A stretch of 64,000 bases of DNA, taken from Azospirillum sp. TSH100. GTDB lineage: Bacteria; Pseudomonadota; Alphaproteobacteria; Azospirillales; Azospirillaceae. The stretch spans positions 310,001 through 374,000 of the forward strand of contig NZ_CP039634.1 of assembly GCF_004923295.1 (NCBI RefSeq), read 5' to 3'. Below are positions 1 to 9,111 of the stretch, piece after piece (the stretch's first letter is position 1; each line of letters starts with the position of its first letter). Position numbers and translations under genes: made by a program. The notes below the pieces were generated by a model. It was given only the letters and a program-made list of their open reading frames with translations, was not told the DNA's origin and searched no databases.

Positions 1-1
1 C

Positions 2-55
2 GCCGCCCGCAAGGCGACCTTCGGCCCGGCCCTGAAGAACCCGTTCGCGCCCTGA
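2..55 (+). CDS. C-terminal end of an unidentified protein (partial)
   Basis: Only the last 17 codons are inside the window, ending in TGA at 53-55. The tail reads ARKATFGPALKNPFAP, too short to name a family. The stop abuts the stop of the convergent next gene with no spacer, so the two transcripts end tail to tail without room for a terminator. Confidence 0.4.
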   Translation, partial: AARKATFGPALKNPFAP

Positions 56-1246
56 TCAGCCCCGGAACAGGTGCGGGATCATCGCCGACTCCGGGCAGAC
101 GCCCGACCCCAGGCGTGGATCTGCCGATTCCCGCACCGCCATGCCCAGACATTTGTCGCCGACGATCCAGGCGTGCAGAACGGCGCGCGTGTCCTCTTCG
201 CGGAAACAGGGCGGCGTTTCCAGCCAGACCGCGCCATGGGCCGCGACATCCTCGCCGATGTCCGGCCCGTCGTCGGCGATCACCGCCCCCTGCCGCAGGA
301 TACGGGTCGGCGCACCGTCCAGCCCGTGCAGGGCGCGGACCGTCACCATGTCGGCCCCGGCGATGCCACTGGAGTCCAGCGCCGCGCGGCACAGGTTGGG
401 GTGGCGCGGGTACAGGTGGGACAGCACCGCCAGCAGTCCATGGTTCGACCACAGCCAGCACCACAGCGGCGACAGCACGCTCATGCCGCTGCTCCGCAGA
501 CGCTGGAGGAAGCCGTCGTCGGCCAGCCCGTCCCAGGGATAGAGCTTCGCCAGCCAGGAGATCGGCTGCCCCTCGTCATCCAGGAACCGGCGACCGTCCC
601 AGGCGATGGTGTGCAGCGGCAGAAGGCGGGTGTCGATGCCGGCCTCCGCCGCGGTGGCGGCGAGATAGACCAGTTCACCTTCACGCACCGGATCGGGGGT
701 GGCGCAGGTCGCGTGCATCCGGTCCCGGCCGGGCATGCCCGTCGCCATCTCCTCCCACCGCTCCACCAACGCCTCGTGCAGGCCGTTGAACTGGTTAGCG
801 TCGGGGGCCATCGCCTCGCGCCAATTGCGCTGGATCAGCGAGGCGGCGAACAGCCCTTCCGTGGTGTCGTAGTTGCACGCCAGCAGCTTCACACTGTCGC
901 GCCCGTCATAGGCCAGCGTCAGCCGGCCGGCCAAGCCGCCGGCCCGTTCATTGCGCCGACCGCCAGCCCAGTAATCAAGCCAGGAAGCCTCCAGCAGGCG
1001 CGCCAGCTCGCCGCGGATGCCGAGCGAAGCAAACAGCTTGTGCTCCATCACATGGCGAACGGCGACGGCGATCATGCTGTGCAGTTCATCCGCCACGCTT
1101 TCGATCAGGTCGATCTGCGAGGCGGTGAACTCATAGACGGTGTCCTCCCGCCAGCCGGCCCCGGCCGACATGGCGCGCACACCATAGGGATATTTGCGGA
1201 GCCCCGGACGCCAGTCGGCCCGCGGCTTGATCGTCGTCCTGCGCAT
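56..1246 (-). CDS. Glutathionylspermidine synthase family protein
   Basis: This 396-residue protein matches the synthetase half of glutathionylspermidine synthase, as found alone in YgiC/YjfC-type proteins. These have an ATP-grasp-like fold and are predicted to form an amide bond at ATP cost. Supporting features are the N-terminal MRRTTIKPR start, the central acidic stretch around LACNYDTTEG, the W-rich LSPLWCWLWSNHG segment, and a C-terminal part with SGIAG and AWIVGDKCLGMAVRES. No amidase domain is fused, so this is not the bifunctional enterobacterial enzyme and the real substrate is unknown. The length fits stand-alone family members. No operon partner is visible: the stop touches a convergent gene, and 385 bp of non-coding DNA lie upstream. 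Confidence 0.75.
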   Translation of the reverse strand: MRRTTIKPRADWRPGLRKYPYGVRAMSAGAGWREDTVYEFTASQIDLIESVADELHSMIAVAVRHVMEHKLFASLGIRGELARLLEASWLDYWAGGRRNERAGGLAGRLTLAYDGRDSVKLLACNYDTTEGLFAASLIQRNWREAMAPDANQFNGLHEALVERWEEMATGMPGRDRMHATCATPDPVREGELVYLAATAAEAGIDTRLLPLHTIAWDGRRFLDDEGQPISWLAKLYPWDGLADDGFLQRLRSSGMSVLSPLWCWLWSNHGLLAVLSHLYPRHPNLCRAALDSSGIAGADMVTVRALHGLDGAPTRILRQGAVIADDGPDIGEDVAAHGAVWLETPPCFREEDTRAVLHAWIVGDKCLGMAVRESADPRLGSGVCPESAMIPHLFRG

Positions 1247-1631
1247 GCCCGTTCCGAGTCCCGATCGTCAGCGGCGGAAGGCCGGGTGGCAGGCGGCGGC
1301 AAGGGGGCGACGCCCGCAAAGCCGCATGGCATGGGTGACGGTCAGCAGGCTGGTCAACTGTCCACAGGTCAACGGTCAACTCCGGGGGAGGCCAATCCGA
1401 CGCAGGCGCGGATGCTCGCGACGCAATCGCTGCGACGCAAGCACAGCCTTGCGTATGTAACCTGCCGCGCCGCAGCGCGCCAGCGCGCATCCGCGATAGC
1501 TCTCCCCCGACTGAATGTGCCGAAGCCACGGCGGGCAAGGCCGCGCCCTCGATTGATCGCTGAAGCGGACCAGCGGCTGCGGCGAAAGGCAGCAGCGGTC
1601 CGCCTCGGCGGGCACCGGTCGCCGGCACCCG
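1247..1631. other. Gene-free stretch
   Basis: These 385 bp separate the starts and stops of two minus-strand genes. Open frames exist on both strands, but they are rich in Arg, Pro and Gly, lack a convincing ribosome binding site and resemble no family I recognise. I see no tRNA, hairpin terminator or tandem repeat. The promoter of the 56-1246 gene presumably lies at the low end. Confidence 0.5.
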
Positions 1632-2012
1632 TCAGATCAGCGTCGCCGCGGGATGCCGCGCCAACGAACGCATGGCCCACAGGGCGAGACGGCCGCGACG
1701 CGGCTTCATGGTGACGGCCGCCTGATGCAGCGGTGGCAGTTGCGAAACCGCCGACAGGCCGGGGACCAGCAGCGGGCGGTCGTCGCGCGAGCCGCCCATC
1801 CGCTTGAGGCGGCGGGCCGACAACACGATGCGCAACACCTCTTCCTCGGACAGTGTCCGGCGGGCCGGGACGGAGGCGAGGCTCGCTGCCTCGCACAGGG
1901 CCGCCCGTTCGGCCAACAGCCCGGTCAGGCCCTTGGCAGCCGCCGTCAATGCAGCTTCATCGTAAAGGGCGAGGACAAGCGTCCTCAACCCGTGTTCCAT
2001 CCGTGTGGACAT
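1632..2012 (-). CDS. Hypothetical protein, 126 aa
   Basis: I do not recognise a family. The start is taken at ATG 2012 (MSTRMEHGLRTL), with GGAG about ten bases upstream; a longer frame to 2144 has a poor, Arg/Thr-rich N-terminus. The product is basic and mostly helical, with an Ala/Leu-rich N-terminal half (residues 10-45), then a RRTLSEEEVLRIVLSARRLK helix and a basic tail. No membrane segment, signal peptide or cysteine pair is apparent. It stands alone, upstream of two tRNA genes on the same strand. It could be a small DNA-associated or regulatory protein, but nothing proves that. Confidence 0.5.
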   Translation of the reverse strand: MSTRMEHGLRTLVLALYDEAALTAAAKGLTGLLAERAALCEAASLASVPARRTLSEEEVLRIVLSARRLKRMGGSRDDRPLLVPGLSAVSQLPPLHQAAVTMKPRRGRLALWAMRSLARHPAATLI

Positions 2013-2283
2013 GGCGGGCGCTCCGGAAAAATCGGAATGGCGTGCGGAATGGGTGCGTGTTTTCGTCGAAGCGTGCAGAGGAAGGCTTACGGTTCGACAG
2101 ACGCGATTATCCGTGCGCGGCACCCGTTCGGCCATGCGCCCCAAGGTGGTAACACCCTGTCTGCGACTTCCTGATGCGGAAAGGCCACAGTGGCTGTACC
2201 GATAAATATCCCGACAGATCGGTCGGAAATTCAGCTTATCAGGTGATGGCCGGCTTTACTGAGCCCCGGCAGATGTTAGAGAA

Positions 2284-2359
<76 letters not shown>

Positions 2360-2397
2360 ACTATATATCTCTTACTCTTGACCAACACTGATGGTGT

Positions 2398-2484
2398 TGG
2401 TGCGCTTGGAGGGACTCGAACCCCCACGGCCTTTCAGCCACTAGGACCTGAACCTAGCGCGTCTACCAATTCCGCCACAAGCGC
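2398..2484 (-). tRNA. tRNA-Leu (CAG)
   Basis: The minus strand gives an 87-nt cloverleaf with a long variable arm, as in class II tRNAs. The acceptor is GCGCTTG with CAAGCGC, anticodon stem CTAGG/CCTAG surrounds TTCAGGT (anticodon CAG), and CCA is encoded. It is the first gene of a Leu-Ala tRNA pair. Confidence 0.95.
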
Positions 2485-2606
2485 GTCCGCGTTTCTTGGG
2501 GTCACGCGGGGCGCTCTATGTACCCAGAGCCGCTGCTTCGCTCAAGTGGAAAATGCAATCGCGCAAAAGTTTTTCGGGAGGCTTGGTGGAGGGCAATCCG
2601 CTCCCA

Positions 2607-3554
2607 TCACTCCGCCGGCTTGATCGCGTAGAACCGGTAGACCCGCATACCGGCCTCTATGGCGGCGACGCGGCGGGCCCACAGCTCGACCTCCTCCATC
2701 ACCGCCAGTTTGGTCGGCGTGTCGAGTTGGAACTTCTCCAGATGCTCGACCAGCCCCTGGATAGCGGACAGGATCAGGCCACGGTGGGTGTCGGTGATGT
2801 CCTCGGCGATACGCAGGTCGAGGTTGCGCTGGGCGAACGCATTGGCCATGCGGTCCTTCGGCCACAGGTTCGGCGTCAGAGGCTCCTTGTCGCACCAGGT
2901 CTGCACTGCCTTGGTGCCCATCGCGTCCGCTTCGGCGATGTAGTCGGTGATCAGCAGATGGCCGCGCGGCTTCAGCGCCAGTTCCATGCCGTCGAACATC
3001 TGTTCCTTGTCGCGTACGAAGAACAGGCCTTCCTTATAGACGATGGCGTCGACGCGCTTGGGATAGCCGAAATGTTCGGGATTGAAGGTCTCGATCGGCG
3101 CTTTCTTTTCAAGGCCCATCTTGAAGGAGCGGACCATGCCCTCCTTCGCCAGCAGTTCCGACGCCTCCAGCCCGGTGACCCAGCAGCCGTATTTGCCGGC
3201 CATGGTGCGGCTGGTGCCGCCCAACCCGGCAGCCAGATCCAGCACGCTCATCGCCGGGTTCAGGCCCAGCGGCTTGACCAGATAGGGAATATGGTCGGCC
3301 CCACCGGGGGTGTTGAAACCCTCGCCCCACATCTTCTCCGCCACCTCGATGCGGGTGGCGGTCCACAGCGGCTTGCCCCAGCGATTCATACCGGGGCCGG
3401 GAGCGGAGGCCGCAGGCTGCGGCTGCTCCTTCTCCTGCGGTTGCTCTTCGCCCTTCTTCGCCTTCAGACCGGACAGGTCATAGCCTTCCCACCACGCATA
3501 CAGGCGCGTCTTCAGGCTCGGTCCGTTTCCGGATGCTCCGTCCTTGTCCGTCAT
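2607..3554 (-). CDS. SAM-dependent methyltransferase
   Basis: A 315-residue class I methyltransferase. After a charged, low-complexity N-terminus (about residues 1-60, KKGEEQPQEKEQPQP), the Rossmann core begins with motif I VLDLAAGLGGTSRTMA, which binds S-adenosylmethionine. Then come the acidic strand end GLEASE, a central DAIVYKEGLFFV and HLLITDYI. The core resembles small-molecule methyltransferases such as phosphoethanolamine/sterol methylases, but the substrate cannot be told. The ATG at 3554 (MTDKDGASG) is preferred over one 33 bp upstream. The gene is monocistronic, with tRNAs downstream and mepA upstream at 214 bp. Confidence 0.7.
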   Translation of the reverse strand: MTDKDGASGNGPSLKTRLYAWWEGYDLSGLKAKKGEEQPQEKEQPQPAASAPGPGMNRWGKPLWTATRIEVAEKMWGEGFNTPGGADHIPYLVKPLGLNPAMSVLDLAAGLGGTSRTMAGKYGCWVTGLEASELLAKEGMVRSFKMGLEKKAPIETFNPEHFGYPKRVDAIVYKEGLFFVRDKEQMFDGMELALKPRGHLLITDYIAEADAMGTKAVQTWCDKEPLTPNLWPKDRMANAFAQRNLDLRIAEDITDTHRGLILSAIQGLVEHLEKFQLDTPTKLAVMEEVELWARRVAAIEAGMRVYRFYAIKPAE

Positions 3555-3768
3555 CGCCCCATGTCCGTCATCGCCGTGGCACCCCATCCGCCGACCGACC
3601 CCCGCCGCAACCGGCTTCCCCGGCCGGTTGCGAGCGGCACGCCATCCTTACGGTTGCTTGGCTCACCCCAAACACACCGTCCGCAAGAATCCGTTCAGCC
3701 TCAGGTTAGACGGACGCTAATGGCATGCAAGCGGAAAAATTTCTCCGCGGAAACATGCCCGGCCCCCG

Positions 3769-4737
3769 TCAGCGCGCGGCCTTGGCCGATGCCGTGCCGG
3801 ACTCGGCGAGGGAGGCCATGCGGGTACCCGCCGCGTTCAGCACCGGAGCGCAGGCCGCCGGCATCTTGCGGACCACCCGCGGTTCGGGCTTGTGGCCCGG
3901 CGGATGCTCGATGGCGGGAGAAGCGCTGTCGAGCCAGGACATCAGCTCGTCGCCGCAACCGTCGCCTTCGGGCTGGGCGTCCTGCTGTTCACACAGCGGG
4001 CTGCCGGCCGGGCAGCCCAGGCGGATGTGCATGTGGCCGTCATGGCCGTGCCAGGGGCGCAGCTTGTTCAGGAAACTGCGGTCGGCCCAGCTGCGCTGGC
4101 ACATCGCCAGCTTGATCGCCGGATTGACGAAGATGCGGGTGACGCGGGCGTCGCTGGCGGCGATCTGGATCATCTTCGCCTGCCGGTCCGACCAGTCGTC
4201 GGTGACGCGCATGCGGTCGTAATCGACATACTTGATCTCGTCCAGCCGCTCACGCCCGGCCCGGCCCATCGGCGGCAGATCCAGCCGCAGCCAGACGTCG
4301 GCATCCAGCCCGATCTGGTGGCTGGCATGACCCGACGGCATCGGCCCGCCGCGCGCCTGCCCCATGTCGCCGATCAGCGCAGTGCCCAGCCCGGCCATCG
4401 CCACTTTCTGACCGAAGTCGCGCAGCATGTCGACCAGCACCGGATGGCCGAAGTTACGCTGGCGCGACAGGCGGATCACCTGATAACCGACACCCTCCGG
4501 CGGCAGGGCGCGGGCGCCGGCGATGCAACCGGCCGCATAGCCGCCAATGGATTTGGCGGCACCCAGCGACGGGCCAGTCACCGCCGCCCAGGCGACGCTG
4601 GTGGCATAGACGGGGATCGGCGCCGGCTTCTTCTTCCGCTGCTTGGCGTCGACTTCGCCCGCCGCCAGCAGGGCGGCGGCAAGCGCGACGCAGGCGGCCA
4701 GTTTGAAGACACGCCCGCCAAAAGCGCGAAATCCCAT
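3769..4737 (-). CDS. mepA: Penicillin-insensitive murein endopeptidase MepA
   Basis: MepA is a periplasmic zinc enzyme that cuts D-Ala-meso-DAP crosslinks in peptidoglycan. The 322-residue product starts with a signal peptide (MGFRAFGGRVFKLAACVALA, cleaved after VDA). It carries the LAS-type metal motifs: SGHASHQIGLDADVW around residues 140-155 (His and Asp ligands) and HDGHMHIRLGCP further on. Several conserved cysteines (GCIAG, AMCQRSW, LGCP, GDGCG) fit the family's disulfides. The start at 4737 gives the best signal peptide; ATG at 4752 is possible. It has a longer C-terminal tail than usual (EHPPGHKPEPRVVRKMP) with no known function. Confidence 0.88.
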   Translation of the reverse strand: MGFRAFGGRVFKLAACVALAAALLAAGEVDAKQRKKKPAPIPVYATSVAWAAVTGPSLGAAKSIGGYAAGCIAGARALPPEGVGYQVIRLSRQRNFGHPVLVDMLRDFGQKVAMAGLGTALIGDMGQARGGPMPSGHASHQIGLDADVWLRLDLPPMGRAGRERLDEIKYVDYDRMRVTDDWSDRQAKMIQIAASDARVTRIFVNPAIKLAMCQRSWADRSFLNKLRPWHGHDGHMHIRLGCPAGSPLCEQQDAQPEGDGCGDELMSWLDSASPAIEHPPGHKPEPRVVRKMPAACAPVLNAAGTRMASLAESGTASAKAAR

Positions 4738-4895
4738 CTCCGTCCCCCGCATCGCCGCCGCCATCACCACGGCTATAGCGGAGTCGTGGTTAAGGAATGA
4801 TGGAGGAGGTAGCCGGGCGGCACAACCGGACGGACAGGCGCGAGCCTGGCCCATCCGGGCAATCCAATCGGGGTGCGCCCCGCAATACCTGCCGC

Positions 4896-6029
4896 TCAGT
4901 CCAGAGTCTGGCGATAGCGCTTCAGCGCCACCACCGTGACCACCGTCAGGAACAGGGCCAGCGCCAGCACCTCGGCCGCGATCTCGGCCAGCCCGTTGCC
5001 TTTCAGCAGGATGCCGCGGACGATGCGCAGGAAATGGGTCAGCGGCAGGATCTCCCCCACCGTCTGCGCCCAGCCGGGCATGCCGCGGAAGGGGAACATG
5101 AAGCCGGACAGCAGCATCGACGGCAGAAAGAAGAAGAAGGACATCTGCATCGCCTGCAACTGGTTGCGCGCCAGCGTGGAGAAGGTGAAGCCGACGGCCA
5201 GATTGGCGGCGATGAACAGGATCAGCACCGCTGACAGCAGGCCCAGGCTGCCGACGATCGGCACGTCGAACAGCAGCCGCGCCGCCACCACGATCAGCAG
5301 CACCTGGACATAGCCGACGACGACGAAGGGCACGATCTTGCCCAGCATCACCTCGAACGGCCGCACCGGCATGGCAAGCAGGTTCTCCATGGTCCCGCGC
5401 TCCCGCTCGCGGGTGACCGCCAGGGCGGTCATCATCACCATCGTCATGGTCAGCACGACGCCCATCAGGCCGGGCACGACATTGTATTGCGTAATGCCTT
5501 CCGGGTTGTAGCGGCGATGGACGCGCAGTTCGATCGGATCCGGGCCGGTGCGCAAGCTCGCCAGTGGTCCGGTGAGGTCGGGGTTCAGCGCCTGCCGGGC
5601 GATGGCGGTCAGGGCTGACAGGGCGTTGCTGGTCGCCGCCGGGTCGGTGGCGTCGGCCTCCACCAGCAGGACAGGGCGGGCGCCACGCTGGAGATCACGG
5701 GCGAATCCGGTGGGGACGGTGACTGCGAACTGCACCTGCCCCTCCGCCAGCAGCCGGTCGATCTCGGCCTCCGATCCCGCGATCCGGGTGATGGCGAAAT
5801 AGCGGGAGTTCTCCATCGCCGCGACCAGGGTCCGGGCGAAGGGGCTGGAGTCGGCGACCAGAACGGCGGTCGGCAGCGCCTTTGGGTCGGAGTTGATGGC
5901 GAAGCCGAACAGGATCAGTTGCAGGATCGGCACCCCCACCATCATGGCGAAGGTCAGCCGGTCGCGCCGCATCTGGATGAATTCCTTCACCATCACCGCC
6001 ATCAGGCGGCCCGCCGATATCCGCGCCAT
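4896..6029 (-). CDS. ABC-2 type transporter permease (YbhR/YbhS type)
   Basis: The 377-residue product has the ABC-2 exporter layout: one membrane helix at residues 27-47 (FAMMVGVPILQLILFGFAI), a large extracytoplasmic domain to about residue 180, then five C-terminal helices. The conserved RERERGTMENLLAMPVRPFE motif follows the second helix. Such permeases export drugs or hydrophobic compounds when paired with a separate ATPase and often a second permease. No free ATPase is next to it; 36 bp upstream on the same strand is a full ABC half-exporter instead. The cluster may be a two-gene operon, with the missing ATPase elsewhere. Confidence 0.82.
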   Translation of the reverse strand: MARISAGRLMAVMVKEFIQMRRDRLTFAMMVGVPILQLILFGFAINSDPKALPTAVLVADSSPFARTLVAAMENSRYFAITRIAGSEAEIDRLLAEGQVQFAVTVPTGFARDLQRGARPVLLVEADATDPAATSNALSALTAIARQALNPDLTGPLASLRTGPDPIELRVHRRYNPEGITQYNVVPGLMGVVLTMTMVMMTALAVTRERERGTMENLLAMPVRPFEVMLGKIVPFVVVGYVQVLLIVVAARLLFDVPIVGSLGLLSAVLILFIAANLAVGFTFSTLARNQLQAMQMSFFFFLPSMLLSGFMFPFRGMPGWAQTVGEILPLTHFLRIVRGILLKGNGLAEIAAEVLALALFLTVVTVVALKRYRQTLD

Positions 6030-6065
6030 CGCACTGCCTCACAGGACCGGGGTATGCGCAAGACT

Positions 6066-7883
6066 CTACGCCACCCCGTCGGCCCGGTCGAACTGCAACG
6101 CCGCCAGCCTGGCATAGAGCCCGCCCTGCGCCACCAGCTCGCCATGGGTGCCGGTCTCCACCACGCGGCCCTGGTCCATCACCACGATGCGGTCGGCATT
6201 CAGCACCGTCGCCAGCCGGTGGGCGACGATCAGCGTGGTGCGGCCGTGCATCAGCCGGTCGAGCGCGTCCTGCACCATCCGCTCGCTCTCGGCGTCGAGC
6301 GCGCTGGTCGCCTCGTCCAGCAGCAGCACCGGCGGGTCGCGCAGGATGGCGCGGGCGATGGCGAGCCGCTGGCGCTGACCGCCCGACAGCCGCACGCCCT
6401 TCTCGCCGAGGAAGGTGCCCAACCCCTCCGGCAGCGCATCGAGGAAATCCAGCGCATGGGCGGCCTCGGCGGCGGCGCGAACCTCGGCGTCCGAGGCGTC
6501 GGGCCGGCCATAGCGGATGTTCTCCCAGGCATTGGCAGAGAAGACCACCGGATCCTGCGCGACGAGGCCGAGACGGCGGCGCACCTCCACCGGATCGGCA
6601 TCGCGCAATTCGACGCCGTCGAGCCGCACCGAACCGGCCTGCGGGTCGTAATAGCGCAGCAGAAGCTGGAACACCGTCGACTTGCCGGCGCCCGACGGGC
6701 CGACCAGCGCCACCCGCTCGCCCGGCCTGACGTCCAGCGAGAAGCCCTCCAGCGCCGCCCAGTCGGGCCGCGATGGATAATGAAAGCGGACAGTGTCGAA
6801 GGACAGCGCCCCGGCCGAAGGGCTGGGCAGCGGCTTCGGCACGGCCGGCGGGCGGATCTCCGACTCGATGGCGAGCAGGCTGAACAGGCGCTCTGTGGCA
6901 CCGGCGGCGCGCTGGAGATCGCCGATAACCTCGCTGATGGCGCCGACCGATCCGGCAACGACCACCGAATAGATGACGAAGGCAGACAACTGGCCCGGCG
7001 TCAGCCGGCCCGCCACCACGTCATGGCCCCCGATCCACAGGATGATGCCGACTGCGCCGAAAACCAGGACGATGACGATCACCGTCATCACAGCCCGCAC
7101 CCGCACGCGGCGGATGGCGACGTCGAAGGCCTCCTCCACCCGCTTGCCGAACAGGGCGCGGTCGATGGCCTCGTGGGTGAATGCCTGGACGGTGCGGATG
7201 GCGGCCAGAGTCTCCTCGACGAAAGAGCCGACATCGGCGATGCGGTCCTGGCTGTCACGCGACAGCTTGCGCACCCGCCGGCCGAAAAAGATGATCGGCG
7301 CCACCACCAGCGGCACCACCAGCGCCACCAGCCCGGTCAGCTTGGGCGAGGTGATCAGCAGCATGCCGGTGCCGCCCAGGAACAGCAGCGCGTTGCGCAG
7401 AGCGATGGAGGCGGACGAGCCGACGACCACCTGCAACAGCGTGGTGTCGGTGGTCAGGCGCGACAGGATCTCGCCGGTCTTGGTCGTCTCGAAAAAGCCG
7501 GGGGACAGGGTCAGCACATGGTCGTAGACGGCGCGCCGGATGTCGGCGACCACCCGCTCGCCGATCCAGCTGACCAGATAGAAGCGACCATAGGTGGAGG
7601 CCGCCATCAGCGCGATCACCGCCAGCAGAACCAGAAGCGAGCGGTCGAGCAGCGAGGTGTCGCCGCCGGCGAAACCCTGGTCGATCAGCACCCTCATCCC
7701 CTGCCCCATCCCGAGCACGGTGCCGGCGGCCACGGTCAGCGCCACCATCGCGCCCAGGATGCGCCATTTGTAAGGGAGCAGGAACGGCACCAGCCGGCGC
7801 AAGGGCCCAAGGTCGCGGCGGCGGGCATCCGCCTCGCCACGGGCAGAGGCGGCGATCATGTCGGGGGAGGGTTGGCGAGCCAC
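6066..7883 (-). CDS. ABC exporter half-transporter (MsbA/LmrA type)
   Basis: A 605-residue fused transporter. An N-terminal six-helix membrane domain (about residues 35-330) is followed by a nucleotide-binding domain. Visible motifs are Walker [10 protein letters not shown] (about residue 395), Q-loop VAQDPVVF, signature [14 protein letters not shown] (about 498), Walker [13 protein letters not shown] (about 525) and the H-loop AHRLAT. The layout matches exporters of lipids or hydrophobic drugs that work as homodimers in the inner membrane. Its length is normal for the family and all catalytic motifs are intact. It probably leads an operon with the ABC-2 permease 36 bp downstream. The substrate is not predictable from sequence. 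Confidence 0.85.
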   Translation of the reverse strand: MARQPSPDMIAASARGEADARRRDLGPLRRLVPFLLPYKWRILGAMVALTVAAGTVLGMGQGMRVLIDQGFAGGDTSLLDRSLLVLLAVIALMAASTYGRFYLVSWIGERVVADIRRAVYDHVLTLSPGFFETTKTGEILSRLTTDTTLLQVVVGSSASIALRNALLFLGGTGMLLITSPKLTGLVALVVPLVVAPIIFFGRRVRKLSRDSQDRIADVGSFVEETLAAIRTVQAFTHEAIDRALFGKRVEEAFDVAIRRVRVRAVMTVIVIVLVFGAVGIILWIGGHDVVAGRLTPGQLSAFVIYSVVVAGSVGAISEVIGDLQRAAGATERLFSLLAIESEIRPPAVPKPLPSPSAGALSFDTVRFHYPSRPDWAALEGFSLDVRPGERVALVGPSGAGKSTVFQLLLRYYDPQAGSVRLDGVELRDADPVEVRRRLGLVAQDPVVFSANAWENIRYGRPDASDAEVRAAAEAAHALDFLDALPEGLGTFLGEKGVRLSGGQRQRLAIARAILRDPPVLLLDEATSALDAESERMVQDALDRLMHGRTTLIVAHRLATVLNADRIVVMDQGRVVETGTHGELVAQGGLYARLAALQFDRADGVA

Positions 7884-8092
7884 GCGGTTCCCGCTTGTCT
7901 GTTGGGGTTATTGGTGCGGATCGCTGGCATATAGCGCGGTGCGGTGACGCCAACAAGGCGACGGAGGGGCGAAACCCCTCGCAAAATGGTCTTGGAACCG
8001 AGCGCGAACTCCTCGATCGGGCCTCGATTCCGGGGTTGCGCCGACGAGGGGCTTTTGGTATAGACGCCGCTCGCTTTGCAGGAACCCCGGCC

Positions 8093-8317
8093 ATGAAGAC
8101 TGACATCCATCCCGACTATCACGAGATCACCGTGGTCATGACCGACGGCAGCTCGTTCACGACCCGCTCCACCATGGGCAAGCCGGGCGACACGCTGCGC
8201 CTCGACATCGACCCGAAGTCGCACCCGGCCTGGACCGGTGTGCAGAAGCTGCTGGACACCGGCGGCCAGATCGCCAAGTTCAACAAGCGCTTCGCGAACT
8301 TCGGCCTCAAGAAGTAA
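8093..8317 (+). CDS. rpmE: 50S ribosomal protein L31
   Basis: L31 sits at the central protuberance of the large subunit and bridges it to the small one. The 74-residue product begins [19 protein letters not shown] and ends [15 protein letters not shown], both hallmarks of bacterial L31. The zinc-binding cysteines of the E. coli form are absent, so this is the zinc-free type seen in alphaproteobacteria. The gene stands alone on the plus strand and is followed 34 bp later by a strong hairpin terminator. Confidence 0.95.
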   Translation: MKTDIHPDYHEITVVMTDGSSFTTRSTMGKPGDTLRLDIDPKSHPAWTGVQKLLDTGGQIAKFNKRFANFGLKK

Positions 8318-8351
8318 GCGTTACCGCACTTCTATCCTGCCGATGCGAAAA

Positions 8352-8380
8352 GGGCGTCCGACCGGTTCGGACGCCCTTTT
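8352..8380. terminator. Bidirectional terminator between rpmE and rcdA
   Basis: A perfect 10-bp stem, GGGCGTCCGA with TCGGACGCCC, closes a CCGGT loop. TTTT follows on the plus strand and an A-run precedes it, giving a T-run on the minus strand. It therefore suits both the rpmE transcript and the convergent rcdA-like transcript. Confidence 0.85.
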
Positions 8381-8408
8381 CGTTTGTGCATTCGTCGGTG
8401 GCTGTCGT

Positions 8409-8834
8409 TTACCCCACCGCCGCCGCGGCCTCGCGCTCCACATCGGCGCGGACCATGGCGTCGAGCCGGTGGACGCGCATGTACAGGCTGTGGCTGCGCT
8501 CCAGCAGGCTGCGCAGGCCGGACGGCAGTTCCTCGTTGTCGGGTCCGCCGGGGTCGGAACAGATCTCGCCGCCGGACAGCGCGAAATCGTCGCTGGCCGC
8601 CTGCTCCTTCGTCATCTCGCCGGCATGCACGGCCTTCTGCGCCAGCAGCCACGCCATCACCTGGGTCAGGCGGCTGGTCACCCGCATGGATTCGTAGGAG
8701 ATTTGCAGACGGACCTGCGGCGGCAGCTTCCGGTGTTCGGCCGCATCATGATAGGCGATGTAATTCCGCGCCTCGATCAAGAGGGCCATGGTCTCGTCGT
8801 AGGGACCGTTGAAGAAGAAGGTGTGCGAAGTCAT
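8409..8834 (-). CDS. rcdA: RcdA-like protein (DUF1465 family)
   Basis: The 141-residue product matches DUF1465, the family of Caulobacter RcdA, an adaptor that delivers the cell-cycle regulator CtrA and other substrates to ClpXP. Typical features are the N-terminal TFFFNGPYDETMALLIEARNY stretch, the helical VRLQISYESMRVTSRLTQVMAWLL core and the acidic region before RSLLERSHSLYMRVHRLD. The helical bundle length is normal. The gene is monocistronic and convergent with rpmE. That it acts on CtrA here is inferred from the family; motility and cell-cycle roles vary among species. Confidence 0.8.
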   Translation of the reverse strand: MTSHTFFFNGPYDETMALLIEARNYIAYHDAAEHRKLPPQVRLQISYESMRVTSRLTQVMAWLLAQKAVHAGEMTKEQAASDDFALSGGEICSDPGGPDNEELPSGLRSLLERSHSLYMRVHRLDAMVRADVEREAAAAVG

Positions 8835-8962
8835 GGTCGTCGGCCCCCTCCCGCGGACTTACGGCCCTAGCGTGAGCCTTGCCGCAACTGATTAACAATT
8901 GGTGACCGGGCGGTGGCCAGCAACCCCAGGCGGGGTTCGACCGGGCTTTGTGCGGCCGCCCT

Positions 8963-8989
8963 CTTGAACAGGGAAAAGCGTCGATTATC
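8963..8989 (+). promoter_or_regulatory. Candidate heat shock (RpoH-type) promoter
   Basis: CTTGAA at 8963-8968 and ATTATC at 8984-8989 with a 15-bp gap resemble the CTTGA / CCNTAT pattern of alphaproteobacterial RpoH promoters. The position, just ahead of the predicted thermometer leader of the small heat shock gene, supports it. The -10 match is imperfect. Confidence 0.4.
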
Positions 8990-9001
8990 TCTCGCTCGTC
9001 C

Positions 9002-9111
9002 GGCGGATGCCCATACGGGGTCCGCCATCAACCGGGGCCCCGGCCCAGCCTTTAGAGGACCGACCAAGCCGTGGTCCTCGACGGCCGTATCGCTCTTTCG
9101 GAGGATATGTC
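9002..9111 (+). promoter_or_regulatory. ROSE-type RNA thermometer leader
   Basis: Successive hairpins are visible: GGCGGA with TCCGCC near 9002-9027, GAGGACC (9055-9061) with GGTCCTC (9073-9079), and a terminal one. In the last, TATC-G-CTC at 9088-9095 pairs with GAGGATA at 9101-9107 and hides the Shine-Dalgarno sequence. A single G is bulged opposite it. This is the defining feature of ROSE elements (conserved UYGCU pairing with AGGA), which melt at heat shock temperature. Fold quality was judged by eye. Confidence 0.7.

Noticed and set aside
1131..1628. Possible genes in the gap 1247-1631
   Set aside because: The frames overlap the start of the synthase-like gene, have Arg/Pro/Ala-rich composition and no ribosome binding site.
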